The translations under genes were made by a program, and so were the position numbers. Positions 32,447 through 41,701 of a stretch of DNA of 64,000 nt are shown one piece after another (the first letter of the stretch is position 1; the number at the start of each line of letters is the position of its first letter). Below the pieces are notes generated by a model that saw only the letters and a program-made list of their open reading frames with translations, ran no database searches and was not told the origin of the DNA. The stretch comes from Silvimonas terrae (lineage in GTDB: Bacteria; Pseudomonadota; Gammaproteobacteria; Burkholderiales; Chitinibacteraceae), in contig NZ_JACHHN010000002.1 in assembly GCF_014202765.1 (NCBI RefSeq), forward strand, positions 124,001 through 188,000, given 5' to 3'.

Positions 32447-34693
32447 ATGAGAAGCATGCATAAAGTACTGGGACTATTGGCCGGATTGCTGTTCTCCGCA
32501 ATGACACTGGCGGCAGATTTACCAGCGGCAACCGAAGCTTCTGCACCTCACGCCCGTCCCCGTATCGGGCTGGTGCTGGGTGGGGGTGGTGCGCGCGGGC
32601 TGGCCCATGTGGGCGTGCTCAAAGTGCTGGAAGAAAACCATATCCCGGTCGATTGCGTGGTCGGTACCAGCATCGGCGCGCTGGTTGGCGGCAGTTATGC
32701 GGCGGGGCAGACCGCAGACTCCATGATCAACCACTCCAGCAAGACTGACTGGAATGCGCTGTTTGAGGGCGGCTTGCCCCGTCAGCAGATGTCGTACCGG
32801 CAAAAGCAGGACGACAACATGCATCTGGCGCCCATTGACGTGGGCGTGCGCGACGATGGTTCGCTGGCTTTGCCCAAGTCAGCCATTGATACGCAGAAGA
32901 TCGAGACCCTGTTGCGTGATCTGACCTATGGGGGCACCGCCAGGAATTTTGATGAACTCTCCGTACCATTTCGTGCCATTGCCACTGATCTGGAAACCGG
33001 TGAAATGGTGGTGCTGGGCGATGGGGATATCGTGACCGCCATGCGTGCCAGTATGGCGGTGCCGGGGGTATTCCCGCCGGTGGCGCGCAGTGAGCATTTG
33101 CTGGTGGATGGCGGTTTGTCCCGCAACCTGGCGGTAGATGTGGCGCGCAAGCTGTGTGCAGACGTGGTCATTGCCGTGGATGTGGCTTCACCGCCGCTCA
33201 AGCGTGACAACATCAACACCATTTTTGATGTGGCGGCGCAGTACACCCGTTTGATGATCGTGCAGAACCAGCGCCCGCAGATAGCCAGTCTGAAACAAGA
33301 TGATGTGTTGATCACGCCGGCACTGGGCAATCTGGAAAGCACCGATTTTGCCAAGGCCCCAGACTTTTTTCTGGCCGGTGAAAAAGCAGCGCGCCAGCAA
33401 TTGGTCAATCTGCAGCATTACGCCTTGCCCGCCGCCGACTATGAAAAATGGGAACAGGCGCGGGAAGAGCGCCGGCTGCAACCCAAGCCCATTGACAGTC
33501 TGCAGGTTGAGCGCCTGACCCGCGTGAACCCGGATGTCTTGAGCCGCAATGTGGACGTGGAGCTGGGCAAAAATCTGGATAGCACGGATTTTCATGATCA
33601 ATTGTCGCGCCTGTACGCACGCGGAGATTTCTCCCAGCTTGATTACGAATTGCTGGACGACGGGGCTGGCCAGAAATTACGGCTGATCCCGGTGGAAAAA
33701 GACTGGGGTCCCAATTACTTCAATTTCGGTATTGCGCTGGGCACCGACTTTGAAAACGCCTCACCGTATGCATTGCTGGCGCGTTATCGGCGTACCTGGC
33801 TTAATCCGCTGGGGGCAGAAGCGTCCGTTTCTTTGCGGGCCGGCGATACCATGGCGTTGACCGGCGAGTTCTACCAGCCTTTGCAGATTGATGGTTATGC
33901 GTTCCTTGCGCCCAATTTTGCCATTCAATCCAGCCCGCTGGCGGTGTATGAAGGGGATACCGAAGTGGGGCAATTCCGCTTGTACAAACAACAAGCCGGC
34001 ATTGATCTGGGTTCGGGATTCTCCCGTTATGGTGAGGCACGTATCGGGGTGATGGCCGAACACGGTCATGCCAGCGGCGTGGTGGGCGGCGTGTTGACCG
34101 GCGACGGGATTGTTTCTTTGCCGGATATCTACCAATACGATTATGGTCTGCGCGCCAGCGTCAGTTTCGATCAGCTGGATAACGCGGATTTCCCCAGCAG
34201 TGGCACGCAGTTTCATATGAGTGTTTATCAGGCGGTGAGCGGCGCGGCGGATTCGTCCAGTTACGGGCGCGCCTCAATCAACGCGCGGCAGGGTTTCTCG
34301 TTTGGCGAAACCAGCGGTTATGTGCTGGTCAAGGCACAGGCTACCCGCAATGGTGACAACGCGTTTATTGATACCGGCTGGCTGGGTGGTTTCCTGAATC
34401 TGTCCAGTTATCCATATCAAGGGCTGATTGGCGATAAATTTATCTATGGCCGCGTGGCGTTGTACCGGCCATTGCCGTTCCTGAATGCGGAGAGCAAGCG
34501 CACCATGATTGGTCTGGCGGGTGAATCCGGCAAAATGTATTCCTCGGCACTCGATGATGCAGAAGAGAAATGGCATTACTCCGGCGTTGGATTTATTGCC
34601 GTGGATTCATTCCTGGGGCCGCTTTATCTGGGCGCAGCGTATGGCGATAACCGGCAATGGCGTTATTACCTCACGCTGGGCAATCCTTTCTGA
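32447..34693 (+). CDS. Patatin-like phospholipase with BamA-type beta-barrel (type Vd autotransporter, PlpD-like)
   Basis: Outer-membrane protein of 748 aa. A signal peptide (residues about 1-23, ending TLAAD) is followed by a patatin domain: oxyanion loop GGGGARG, nucleophile Ser75 in GTSIG and catalytic Asp221 in DGG. After about residue 330 comes a POTRA-like segment (QVERLTRVNPDVLSRN onward), and from about residue 430 alternating aromatic and polar strands of a 16-strand barrel ending in WRYYLTLGNPF, with the terminal Phe required for Bam insertion. This is the PlpD/FplA architecture, in which the lipase is carried through or displayed by its own barrel. The ATG at 32447 has AGGGCAAGC upstream; 32456 is an alternative. 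Confidence 0.92.
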   Translation: MRSMHKVLGLLAGLLFSAMTLAADLPAATEASAPHARPRIGLVLGGGGARGLAHVGVLKVLEENHIPVDCVVGTSIGALVGGSYAAGQTADSMINHSSKTDWNALFEGGLPRQQMSYRQKQDDNMHLAPIDVGVRDDGSLALPKSAIDTQKIETLLRDLTYGGTARNFDELSVPFRAIATDLETGEMVVLGDGDIVTAMRASMAVPGVFPPVARSEHLLVDGGLSRNLAVDVARKLCADVVIAVDVASPPLKRDNINTIFDVAAQYTRLMIVQNQRPQIASLKQDDVLITPALGNLESTDFAKAPDFFLAGEKAARQQLVNLQHYALPAADYEKWEQAREERRLQPKPIDSLQVERLTRVNPDVLSRNVDVELGKNLDSTDFHDQLSRLYARGDFSQLDYELLDDGAGQKLRLIPVEKDWGPNYFNFGIALGTDFENASPYALLARYRRTWLNPLGAEASVSLRAGDTMALTGEFYQPLQIDGYAFLAPNFAIQSSPLAVYEGDTEVGQFRLYKQQAGIDLGSGFSRYGEARIGVMAEHGHASGVVGGVLTGDGIVSLPDIYQYDYGLRASVSFDQLDNADFPSSGTQFHMSVYQAVSGAADSSSYGRASINARQGFSFGETSGYVLVKAQATRNGDNAFIDTGWLGGFLNLSSYPYQGLIGDKFIYGRVALYRPLPFLNAESKRTMIGLAGESGKMYSSALDDAEEKWHYSGVGFIAVDSFLGPLYLGAAYGDNRQWRYYLTLGNPF

Positions 34694-34814
34694 GAATGGG
34701 GGTTTGTGTTGCATAGCTGAAAACAATGTTACAGAGCAGCTTGCGTGAATCCGGCTTGAATTGACTACACTGGCAAGCGCTGCCCTGCCGGCAGATTGAC
34801 CCAGGAGAATTCCC

Positions 34815-35117
34815 ATGAGTTTCGTTCGTATTTCGCTGCTGGCTGTTGCGTTGTTGCTGTCCACCCAGGTGATGGCTGCCAATTCGCAACAGGACAAAAT
34901 GAAGTCGTGTAATGCCGATGCAACGGCCAAGTCGCTGAGTGGTGACGCACGCAAGACCTTCATGAGCACGTGTCTGAAGGCCACTGCCAGTGCACCGGCC
35001 GCGTCCATGCCGGCCACCCAGCAAGAAAAAATGAAGACGTGTAATGCTGATGCCACCGGCCAGAATCTGAAGGGCGACGCCCGCAAGACCTTTATGAGCA
35101 CCTGCCTGAAAAAATAA
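34815..35117 (+). CDS. PsiF-repeat family exported protein
   Basis: Small exported protein of 100 aa. A signal peptide covers residues 1-22 (cut after VMA). The mature part has two PsiF repeats (residues about 25-55 and 69-100) with the core MKSCNADATAKSLSGDARKT and FMSTCLK, repeated nearly identically as MKTCNADATGQNLKGDARKT and FMSTCLK. Each repeat has two cysteines that may form disulfides. PsiF is phosphate-starvation-inducible in E. coli; no Pho box was found here, and the function is unknown. The start follows CCAGGAGAATTCCC. Confidence 0.9.
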   Translation: MSFVRISLLAVALLLSTQVMAANSQQDKMKSCNADATAKSLSGDARKTFMSTCLKATASAPAASMPATQQEKMKTCNADATGQNLKGDARKTFMSTCLKK

Positions 35118-35136
35118 ACCAGGCCGCGTGGTCGCA

Positions 35137-35166
35137 AAAAAAGGCAGCGAAAACGCTGCCTTTTTT
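35137..35166. terminator. Bidirectional terminator between psiF-like and ClC genes
   Basis: AAAAAAGGCAGCG and CGCTGCCTTTTTT pair perfectly over a 4-nt A loop. It serves the two convergent genes. Confidence 0.92.
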
Positions 35167-35188
35167 CATGTCCGCTTTGTCCGTTTGA

Positions 35189-36472
35189 TCAGGCCGCCGG
35201 GGGTGCGGATTCCCGTCCGGAGTGATACATGGTTGGTGCGCCAATCCAGCGTGAAACAAACCATGCCAGCGCGCAGGCCACCATGAGCGGCGCGACCACT
35301 TCATAATCGCGCGTCATTTCAAAGATCATGACAATGGCCATCAGCGGGGCCTGGGTGGCGCTGGCCAGAAACGCCCCCATCCCCAGCACAGCGTAGACCG
35401 TGGGACTAGCGGTCATCTGCCCGAACAGCGCGTGTGAGCCCATGCCAAACATCATGCCAACGGCGGCCCCCATGAACAGAGTGGGCGTAAACACGCCGCC
35501 CACTGCGCCTGAACCGATGCTGGCGCTGGTCGAGACTGCTTTGCAGGCCAGCAGGATCAGTACCATCTGCCACGGCCAGTGACCACGCAAAAGGTCGCTG
35601 ACCACGCTGTAGCCATTACCCCAGACCTCGGGCCGCCACAGCGAAATCAAGCCAACCACCAGGCCACCCAGTGCCAGGGTGATGGGCAAGGGCAGATCAA
35701 GGCGGGCAAAACCGGCACGCGACAGATTCAGCAGTTTCAGAAAACACGGTGCCAACGCGCCACACAGCAGGCCCAGCGTGATGTAGCCGGGCATTTCCCA
35801 CGGCGAGACAAAACCCAGTGGCGGAATTTCGAAAATCGGCGCAGCGTTCCACAGATGATGAAACAATTCATTGCCAATCACCGCCGCAATCAACAGTGGC
35901 CCCAGGGTGGGCATGGCAATGGACTCCAGCACAATCTCTGCCACAAACAGCGTGCCCGCCAGCGGTGCGTTATACGCGCACGCCATGCCGGATGCCGCGC
36001 CACACGCCACCAGCAAACGGCGCTCGCCAGTGGGCATGCGGGTGATCTGGCCGAGTAGCGATCCGCCCAGCGCAGCCAGTTGCACCATAGAGCCTTCCCG
36101 CCCCAGTGAGCCCCCCGACACAATACTCAACAGCGAGGAAAGACAGCGCACCAGACTGCCGCGTGCGCTGACATTGCCGCTGCCGACGGTGACGGCTTCC
36201 ATATAATCAACCCGTGCCCGGCGCTGGGCATCGGTCAGTAGAAATTGCAACACCAACCCGGCCGCAAGACCGCCCACCGCAGGGAAGGCCACCCGCAGCC
36301 ACGCCGGCAGCGAGCGGGCGGTTTCCACAAGGCCCCAGCCTTGCTGGCCGTTGATCAAGAACAGGCAAAGCGCGATGATCTCGCGGAACAACACCGTCGC
36401 CAGCGCGCCGCCCACGCCCGCCAGCGCGGACCACAGCAGCAACATGGCAACATGGCGGGAAGATGTGGGCAT
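35189..36472 (-). CDS. ClC-family chloride channel/antiporter
   Basis: Membrane protein of 427 aa with about ten to twelve hydrophobic segments. The ClC selectivity-filter regions are visible: GSGNVSARGS in the place of GSGIP, SGGSLGREGSMVQLAA (conserved gating Glu in GREG), and SGAVGGVFTPTLFMGAAVG (GxFxP). There is no CBS domain. It is closer to ClcB than to ClcA in length and filter spelling, but I do not assign a symbol. It is divergent from the two-component operon, with 99 bp between. Confidence 0.9.
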   Translation of the reverse strand: MPTSSRHVAMLLLWSALAGVGGALATVLFREIIALCLFLINGQQGWGLVETARSLPAWLRVAFPAVGGLAAGLVLQFLLTDAQRRARVDYMEAVTVGSGNVSARGSLVRCLSSLLSIVSGGSLGREGSMVQLAALGGSLLGQITRMPTGERRLLVACGAASGMACAYNAPLAGTLFVAEIVLESIAMPTLGPLLIAAVIGNELFHHLWNAAPIFEIPPLGFVSPWEMPGYITLGLLCGALAPCFLKLLNLSRAGFARLDLPLPITLALGGLVVGLISLWRPEVWGNGYSVVSDLLRGHWPWQMVLILLACKAVSTSASIGSGAVGGVFTPTLFMGAAVGMMFGMGSHALFGQMTASPTVYAVLGMGAFLASATQAPLMAIVMIFEMTRDYEVVAPLMVACALAWFVSRWIGAPTMYHSGRESAPPAA

Positions 36473-36571
36473 TCGCGGTATGATCGGCTTGCGCCATTCG
36501 TAAAGGTGCCCGCTACAATACAGGCATTCGGACGCGCGTTACAGGCGTCATTGGGTCTCGGGAGAAGTGCA

Positions 36572-37237
36572 GTGCGGGTTTTGCTGGTAGAAGACGACGT
36601 CATGATTGGCGAGGCAGTGCAGCAAGGGCTCAAGCCACTGGGTATGACAGTGGACTGGGCGCGGGACGGCGGCGAAGGCGAAACCGCGCTCAATTGCGGC
36701 GAGCATGAACTGGTGCTGCTGGATCTGTCCCTGCCACGCAAATCCGGCCTGCAATTGTTGCAAGGTATGCGCCGGCGGCAAGATGGCCGGCCAGTGCTGA
36801 TCCTGACCGCGCGCGATACGGTGGAGAACCGCATTGAAGGGCTGGATGCCGGCGCGGATGACTACGTGGTCAAGCCGTTTGATCTGCACGAACTGGCTGC
36901 GCGCATCCGGGCGGTATTGCGGCGGCATGCCGGCCGGGTTGATCCGGTGATCGATCTGGGGGAACTGCGCGTTAACCCCGCCACGCGGGAGGTGACATTG
37001 AAAGGCCAGCCGGTGACCCTTTCTGCTCGTGAATACGCCTTGCTGGCTGCCCTGGCCGAGCGTCCGGGCGTGCCGCTCTCCCGCGCGCAACTGGAAGAGC
37101 GTCTGTATGGTTGGGGCGAAGAGATCGGCTCGAACACCGTAGAGGTCTATATCCATGCACTGCGGCGCAAGCTGGGCCCGGACTGGATCAAAAACCTGCG
37201 CGGCGTCGGTTATTTTGTGCCCAAGGCCGCCGCATGA
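36572..37237 (+). CDS. OmpR-family response regulator (QseB/PmrA-like)
   Basis: Response regulator of 221 aa. The receiver domain has acidic Asp-Asp (VLLVEDDVMIG), the phosphorylated Asp in LVLLDLSLPRKSG, Thr in ILTARD and Lys in YVVKPF. The C-terminal winged helix covers about residues 125-218 (TLSAREYALLAALAER, SNTVEVYIHALRRKLG, IKNLRGVGYFV). The start is GTG 36572 behind CGGGAGAAGTGCA; the long upstream in-frame extension overlaps the ClC gene and is not protein-like. The kinase start overlaps its stop (ATGA). Confidence 0.94.
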   Translation: MRVLLVEDDVMIGEAVQQGLKPLGMTVDWARDGGEGETALNCGEHELVLLDLSLPRKSGLQLLQGMRRRQDGRPVLILTARDTVENRIEGLDAGADDYVVKPFDLHELAARIRAVLRRHAGRVDPVIDLGELRVNPATREVTLKGQPVTLSAREYALLAALAERPGVPLSRAQLEERLYGWGEEIGSNTVEVYIHALRRKLGPDWIKNLRGVGYFVPKAAA

Positions 37238-38553
37238 TTTCTATCCGCAAGCAATTGGTGGCCTCGCTGCTGGCGGTGCTGTGTGGTGCGATTGCGCTAG
37301 GTGCCGGCATCACCTTTTATCGTTCTCGCCAGGAAGCCAACGCGCTGTTTGACTACCAGTTACGCCAAATGGCCCTGGCGTTGCGTGATCAAAGCTTTTC
37401 CCGCGCGTTACCCGCGCCCTCCAATGACCGGAGCGACTTTGATTTTGTGATTCAGGTCTGGAACGAACGCGGCATCCGCATTTATATGTCCCACCCCAAC
37501 CGCGTGCTGCCAGATCAGGCACAACTGGGATTCTCTACCGTAGAAACCCGCGACGGCACATGGCGGGCATTTTCGATTCCGCTGGCAGGAGAAGTAGTGC
37601 AGGTCGCGCAGCCCATGCGTATCCGCAACCAGCTGGCGCTGATGGCGGCCATTCGAACCTCCATGCCGTTTCTGGCCATGCTGCCCTTGCTGGCGGTGAT
37701 CGGCTGGCTAGCCGTGGGGCGTGGCCTCAAGCCGCTGGAAGACCTGGCGGGGATGGTGGCCGCGCGCACGCCCACCGCACTGGAACCCATTGAAGACAAA
37801 CGCGTGCCGGTGGAGGCGGGGGTGCTGGTCAATGCCATCAATATGTTGATGGGCAGATTGGGGCGCACGCTGGACGCGCAACGCACCTTTACCGCCGACG
37901 CCGCGCATGAATTGCGCACGCCCTTGACGGCGCTGCAATTGCAATTGCAGCTATTGGAACGCGCCACCAGCGATGAGGAGCGCCATACCGCGCTCAGATC
38001 ACTGCAATCCGGGCTGAACCGTGCCACTCACGTGCTGCAGCAGTTGCTGACGCTGGCACGGGCTGAGCCGGATAACCGCAACCAGATACCCTCCGAGATT
38101 GATCTGGCAGAACTGGCCGGAGAAGTGCTGGCCGACCACCTGCCCCTGGCCGAGGCCGGGGAACTGGATATCGGCCTTGAGCCGGCTGCCAGCGCCGTGC
38201 ATGTCACGGCTGACCGGGAGGCAGTACGCACGGTGTTTGCCAATCTGATCGGCAACGCCATCCGCTATACCCCCAAAGGCGGGCAGGTTGATGTGTCTAC
38301 GCGCTTGAACGAACACGGTCAGCCGGTGTTCAAGGTGTGTGATAGCGGGCCGGGAATTCCCGCAGAAGAGCATGAACGGGTGTTCGATCGCTTTTACCGC
38401 CGTCCAGGGGTAACGGCTGCCGGAAGCGGTCTGGGCCTGGCAATCGTCAAAGCACTGGCCAGTAAAGAATCGGCGCGGGTTGTGCTGGGAAGTTCCCCGC
38501 TTGGGGGACTGGCGGTAGAGGTAATATTTACGCAAAAAAATCCGGTGACGTGA
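37234..38553 (+). CDS. Sensor histidine kinase (QseC/PmrB-like)
   Basis: Inner-membrane kinase of 439 aa. Membrane segments lie at about residues 7-29 and 142-164, enclosing a periplasmic sensor of about 110 residues. A HAMP segment follows, then H-box AAHELRTPLTALQ (phosphorylated His), N-box NLIGNAIRYTP, G1 DSGPGIP, F-box VFDRFYR and G2 GSGLGLAIVKAL. Start at ATG 37234 overlapping the regulator stop, so the pair is coupled. The protease gene behind is likely a target, because its promoter region carries a PmrA-type box. Confidence 0.93.
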   Translation: MISIRKQLVASLLAVLCGAIALGAGITFYRSRQEANALFDYQLRQMALALRDQSFSRALPAPSNDRSDFDFVIQVWNERGIRIYMSHPNRVLPDQAQLGFSTVETRDGTWRAFSIPLAGEVVQVAQPMRIRNQLALMAAIRTSMPFLAMLPLLAVIGWLAVGRGLKPLEDLAGMVAARTPTALEPIEDKRVPVEAGVLVNAINMLMGRLGRTLDAQRTFTADAAHELRTPLTALQLQLQLLERATSDEERHTALRSLQSGLNRATHVLQQLLTLARAEPDNRNQIPSEIDLAELAGEVLADHLPLAEAGELDIGLEPAASAVHVTADREAVRTVFANLIGNAIRYTPKGGQVDVSTRLNEHGQPVFKVCDSGPGIPAEEHERVFDRFYRRPGVTAAGSGLGLAIVKALASKESARVVLGSSPLGGLAVEVIFTQKNPVT

Positions 38554-38569
38554 ACATTCGTTCTGCCGT

Positions 38570-38586
38570 TTTAAGGCTTGCTTAAG
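38570..38586 (+). promoter_or_regulatory. PmrA-type direct repeat upstream of the DegP/DegQ gene
   Basis: TTTAAG-GCTTG-CTTAAG fits the published PmrA/BasR box (YTTAAK, 5 bp, YTTAAK) exactly. It lies 62-78 bp upstream of the protease start. TTTAAT at 38596-38601 could be the -10 element. The adjacent response regulator is of the same OmpR subfamily, so it is the obvious candidate ligand. Confidence 0.65.
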
Positions 38587-38647
38587 TCCACGGGTTTTAA
38601 TCTCCAATGCAACGGTCCACCAAGATGACTGCAAAGGAGCAACACCC

Positions 38648-40123
38648 ATGAAGACACCTCGCACCTGGAAGACGTCGGCCATTGCTTTGGCACTGGCCGG
38701 GGTACTTGGCTTCTCCGTGGCTAAAATGAACACGCACTTGTTGCCGGAAGCGGTAGCCGGTGCGCAGCCTGTCGCCGCGCAAGCGGTGGCTGGCGTTGCA
38801 GCGCCCCAAATGGCGCTGCCCAATTTCAGTGACATCGTTGGCCGTTATGGCCCGGCGGTGGTCAACATCAGCGTGACGGCGCAGGTTAAAACCGCCAACC
38901 GCACGCAACAAGCGCCCGATCCGGACGATCCTTTCTACGATTTCTTCAAGCGGTTCGGTATTCCCAATCCGCAGGGCGGTGGGGAAGGTGATCAGGCGCA
39001 ACGCATGCACGCATTGGGTTCCGGTTTCATCATCAGCCCGGATGGCCTGATCCTGACCAACGCCCATGTGGTGGCAGACGCCAGCGAAGTCACGGTCAAG
39101 CTGACCGACAAGCGTGAATTTACCGCCAAAGTGCTGGGCGCGGATAAAGCGACTGATATCGCCGTGTTGCGCATCAAGGCCGATAACCTGCCGACCGTAA
39201 AGCTGGGCGACCCGGCTGGCTCGCACGTGGGTGACTGGGTGCTGGCGATCGGCTCGCCATTCGGGTTTGAAAACTCGGCCACGGCCGGGATTATCTCCGC
39301 CAAGTCCCGCTCTTTGCCGGATGAGGGTTACACGCCATTTATCCAGACCGACGCGCCGATCAACCCAGGTAACTCTGGTGGTCCGCTATTCAATCTGAAT
39401 GGCGAAGTGATTGGCATCAACTCCCAGATTTACTCGCGCAGCGGGGGGTTCCAGGGGTTGTCGTTCTCGATTCCGATCGACATTGCCCGCAATGTCGAGC
39501 AACAGATTGTGGCGCACGGCAAGGTCACGCGCGGTCGTCTGGGGATTTCCATCCAGGACGTAAACCAGGCGCTGGCTCAGTCGTTTGGTCTCAAGACCCC
39601 GACCGGCGCGCTGGTCAGCGGTGTCGAACCGGATAGCCCGGGCGCCAAGGCCGGCCTGAAGGCGGGCGATATTGTGCTCAAGCTCAACGGCAAGACGGTG
39701 GAAAATTCCAGCGAACTGCCGCCAGCAGTAGCGAACCTGGCACCGGGTGCCGATGCCGCGATGCAAGTGTGGCGCAACGGCAAAACAGTGGATATCACCG
39801 CCAAGGTGGGTGAAGCGAAAGACGCCAAGGTGGCCTCCGCCAATCCAGCCCAGGATCATGGCCGGTTGGGACTGGCAGTGCGTCCGCTCTCGCCGGATGA
39901 AAAGCAGGAATCCGGCATTGCGACGGGTCTGGTGGTCGAGCAGGTGGCGGGGCCCGCCGCACAGGCAGGTATTGAACCGGGTGACGTGGTGCTGGCAATC
40001 AATGGCACCAACGTGACCAATGCAGATCAATTGAAATCTCTGGTGGCCAAGGCCGGCGACCATGTTGCGCTGCTGGTGCAGCGTGGCGACGCCAGGATTT
40101 TTGTTCCGATCAATCTGGGTTGA
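38648..40123 (+). CDS. DegP/DegQ-family periplasmic serine endoprotease
   Basis: Envelope quality-control protease of 491 aa (Do/MucD type). The N-terminal hydrophobic segment (residues about 10-24) acts as signal. The trypsin-like domain has catalytic His140 (TNAHVV), Asp170 (DIAVLRI) and Ser243 (GNSGGPL). Two PDZ domains follow, about 285-375 (LVSGVEPDSPGAKAGLKAGD) and 395-490 (VVEQVAGPAAQAGIEPGDVV). The start follows AAAGGAGCAACACCC. It lies immediately downstream of a two-component pair, separated by 94 bp that carry a PmrA-type box, so it probably has its own induced promoter. Confidence 0.95.
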   Translation: MKTPRTWKTSAIALALAGVLGFSVAKMNTHLLPEAVAGAQPVAAQAVAGVAAPQMALPNFSDIVGRYGPAVVNISVTAQVKTANRTQQAPDPDDPFYDFFKRFGIPNPQGGGEGDQAQRMHALGSGFIISPDGLILTNAHVVADASEVTVKLTDKREFTAKVLGADKATDIAVLRIKADNLPTVKLGDPAGSHVGDWVLAIGSPFGFENSATAGIISAKSRSLPDEGYTPFIQTDAPINPGNSGGPLFNLNGEVIGINSQIYSRSGGFQGLSFSIPIDIARNVEQQIVAHGKVTRGRLGISIQDVNQALAQSFGLKTPTGALVSGVEPDSPGAKAGLKAGDIVLKLNGKTVENSSELPPAVANLAPGADAAMQVWRNGKTVDITAKVGEAKDAKVASANPAQDHGRLGLAVRPLSPDEKQESGIATGLVVEQVAGPAAQAGIEPGDVVLAINGTNVTNADQLKSLVAKAGDHVALLVQRGDARIFVPINLG

Positions 40124-40236
40124 TCACCGGCGGCATCCGGTAGTCAGTCTGGTTTGATTGCGGGTTCGGCAGACCCCGCAACTGAAGTACGAAGTTTGAT
40201 GTACCTGAAGTGTAATTGACTCTCCCTGATAAGCTC

Positions 40237-40271
40237 GGGGGCGTACCGCAAGGTCCGCCCCCTTCTTTTTT
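40237..40271. terminator. Terminator after the DegP/DegQ gene
   Basis: GGGGGCG-T-ACC and GGT-C-CGCCCCC pair with one mismatch over a GCAA loop, followed by TTCTTTTTT. It lies in a convergent gap with the CFA synthase gene. Confidence 0.85.
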
Positions 40272-40288
40272 GACGCCTGCCTCATTGC

Positions 40289-41482
40289 CTAGCCGCGATA
40301 CATATAATCCCGCGTCAGTGGTAAGCGGTTCATGTTCGGGCCGCCGGCCTTGACCGCCACAATCTGGTTCAGGGAAATCCAGTCATGCGTGAAGCCGTAT
40401 GCGCAGCCCGCCAGATAAACCCGCCAGATCCGGTATTTTTGCTCTCCCGCCAGTTTGCGCATGCGTTCGCCATGCTCTTCAAAGCGCTCGGCCCAGTGTT
40501 TCAGCGTAAGGGCGTAATGGCGGCGCAGGTTTTCTACATCCAGCGGTTCCAGCCCGGCGGCGCACATTTCGCGCAGGGTGAGGCTGATGTGGGGGAGTTC
40601 GCCATCCGGAAATACATAACGGTCAATGAAGTCACCGCCGCCAAACGGTGTGTCGCCGGAGTTGACGTCCGTACTGGTGATGCCATGGTTCATGGCCACG
40701 CCGCCATCCACCAGCAAGTTGTGAATGCGGCGGAAATACCCTTCCAGGTTCTTGAGCCCCACGTGTTCAAACATGCCCACGCTGGTGACCCGATCAAACT
40801 GGCCGGTGACATCACGGTAGTCTTCCAGCCGTACTTCACAGCGATCGGCAATGCCTTCCCGGGCAATGCGCTCTTTCGCGTACTCGTACTGGTTTTGCGA
40901 GAGCGTGACCCCGACCGCGCGCGCGCCATACTGTTTGACTGCGCGGATCATCAGCGCACCCCAGCCGCAGCCAATATCCAGCAAGCGCTGGCCGGGCTGG
41001 ATATTGATCTTGTTGAGGATGTGATCAATCTTCTGTTCTTGTGCCTGATCCAGGGTGTCGGCTTCCGAGCGGAAATAGGCGCAGGAATACACCATGTTCT
41101 TGTCTAGCCAGGCACTGTAGAACTCGTTGGACACATCGTAGTGATAGCTGATGGCGTTTTTGTCAGAGTCACGGGAGTGACGTCCGTTGCGGGCGCCAGG
41201 GCGGCTACTGTCGCCTTCAGCCGCGGCCAGTTGGGTGGCGATATCGACCACGTCCAGCACATGGCCTTCCAGATCGATCTCGCCTTCCACATAGGCTTTG
41301 CCCAGCGAGTCGAGCGTGGGGTTGATGACGTGACGCAAACTGCCTGCGGTATTGGCAATCAGCGTAACCCGGGGTTCCGGGTGCAAATCAAAGTGCTTAC
41401 CGTTCCAGAGCTGCAGGCGCAGGGGAATGCCATGAGTGCGCATGCGACCGAGGAAATCTTCGAAAAGATGGTTCCAGGGCAT
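40289..41482 (-). CDS. cfa: Cyclopropane-fatty-acyl-phospholipid synthase
   Basis: SAM-dependent enzyme of 397 aa that adds a methylene bridge to unsaturated phospholipid acyl chains at the inner membrane. An N-terminal lipid-binding region is followed by YHYDVSNEFYSAWLDKNMVYSCAYF, the SAM motif LLDIGCGWGALMIRA, GVTLSQNQYEYAKER, and the active-site regions MFEHVGLKNLEGYFRRIH and GGDFIDRYVFPDGELPH. YRIWRVYLAGCAYGF near the end is also family-typical. It appears monocistronic. Confidence 0.95.
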   Translation of the reverse strand: MPWNHLFEDFLGRMRTHGIPLRLQLWNGKHFDLHPEPRVTLIANTAGSLRHVINPTLDSLGKAYVEGEIDLEGHVLDVVDIATQLAAAEGDSSRPGARNGRHSRDSDKNAISYHYDVSNEFYSAWLDKNMVYSCAYFRSEADTLDQAQEQKIDHILNKINIQPGQRLLDIGCGWGALMIRAVKQYGARAVGVTLSQNQYEYAKERIAREGIADRCEVRLEDYRDVTGQFDRVTSVGMFEHVGLKNLEGYFRRIHNLLVDGGVAMNHGITSTDVNSGDTPFGGGDFIDRYVFPDGELPHISLTLREMCAAGLEPLDVENLRRHYALTLKHWAERFEEHGERMRKLAGEQKYRIWRVYLAGCAYGFTHDWISLNQIVAVKAGGPNMNRLPLTRDYMYRG

Positions 41483-41701
41483 ATTGACCTCAGTTCAAGG
41501 TTGCAAATGATCCTACCGGCTTATCTATGTCAGCCTTGCCTTAAAATTAGAACATCAGGTCAAAATCACCAGAGATTGATTCAGTAAAAAACAGTTTCCA
41601 TTGCGATGAACTGTGGCCTGGCGGGGTTTTTGCAGGGCAGGGCCTGGCTTTTGGCTGGCAGCCGGTTACAATCGCAAGCATTCGTGTTTTTCGGGTTTGT
41701 C

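Noticed and set aside
36245-36571. Upstream extension of the response regulator gene
   Set aside because: It is antisense to the ClC gene; GTG 36572 with GGGAGA gives the normal receiver-domain N-terminus.
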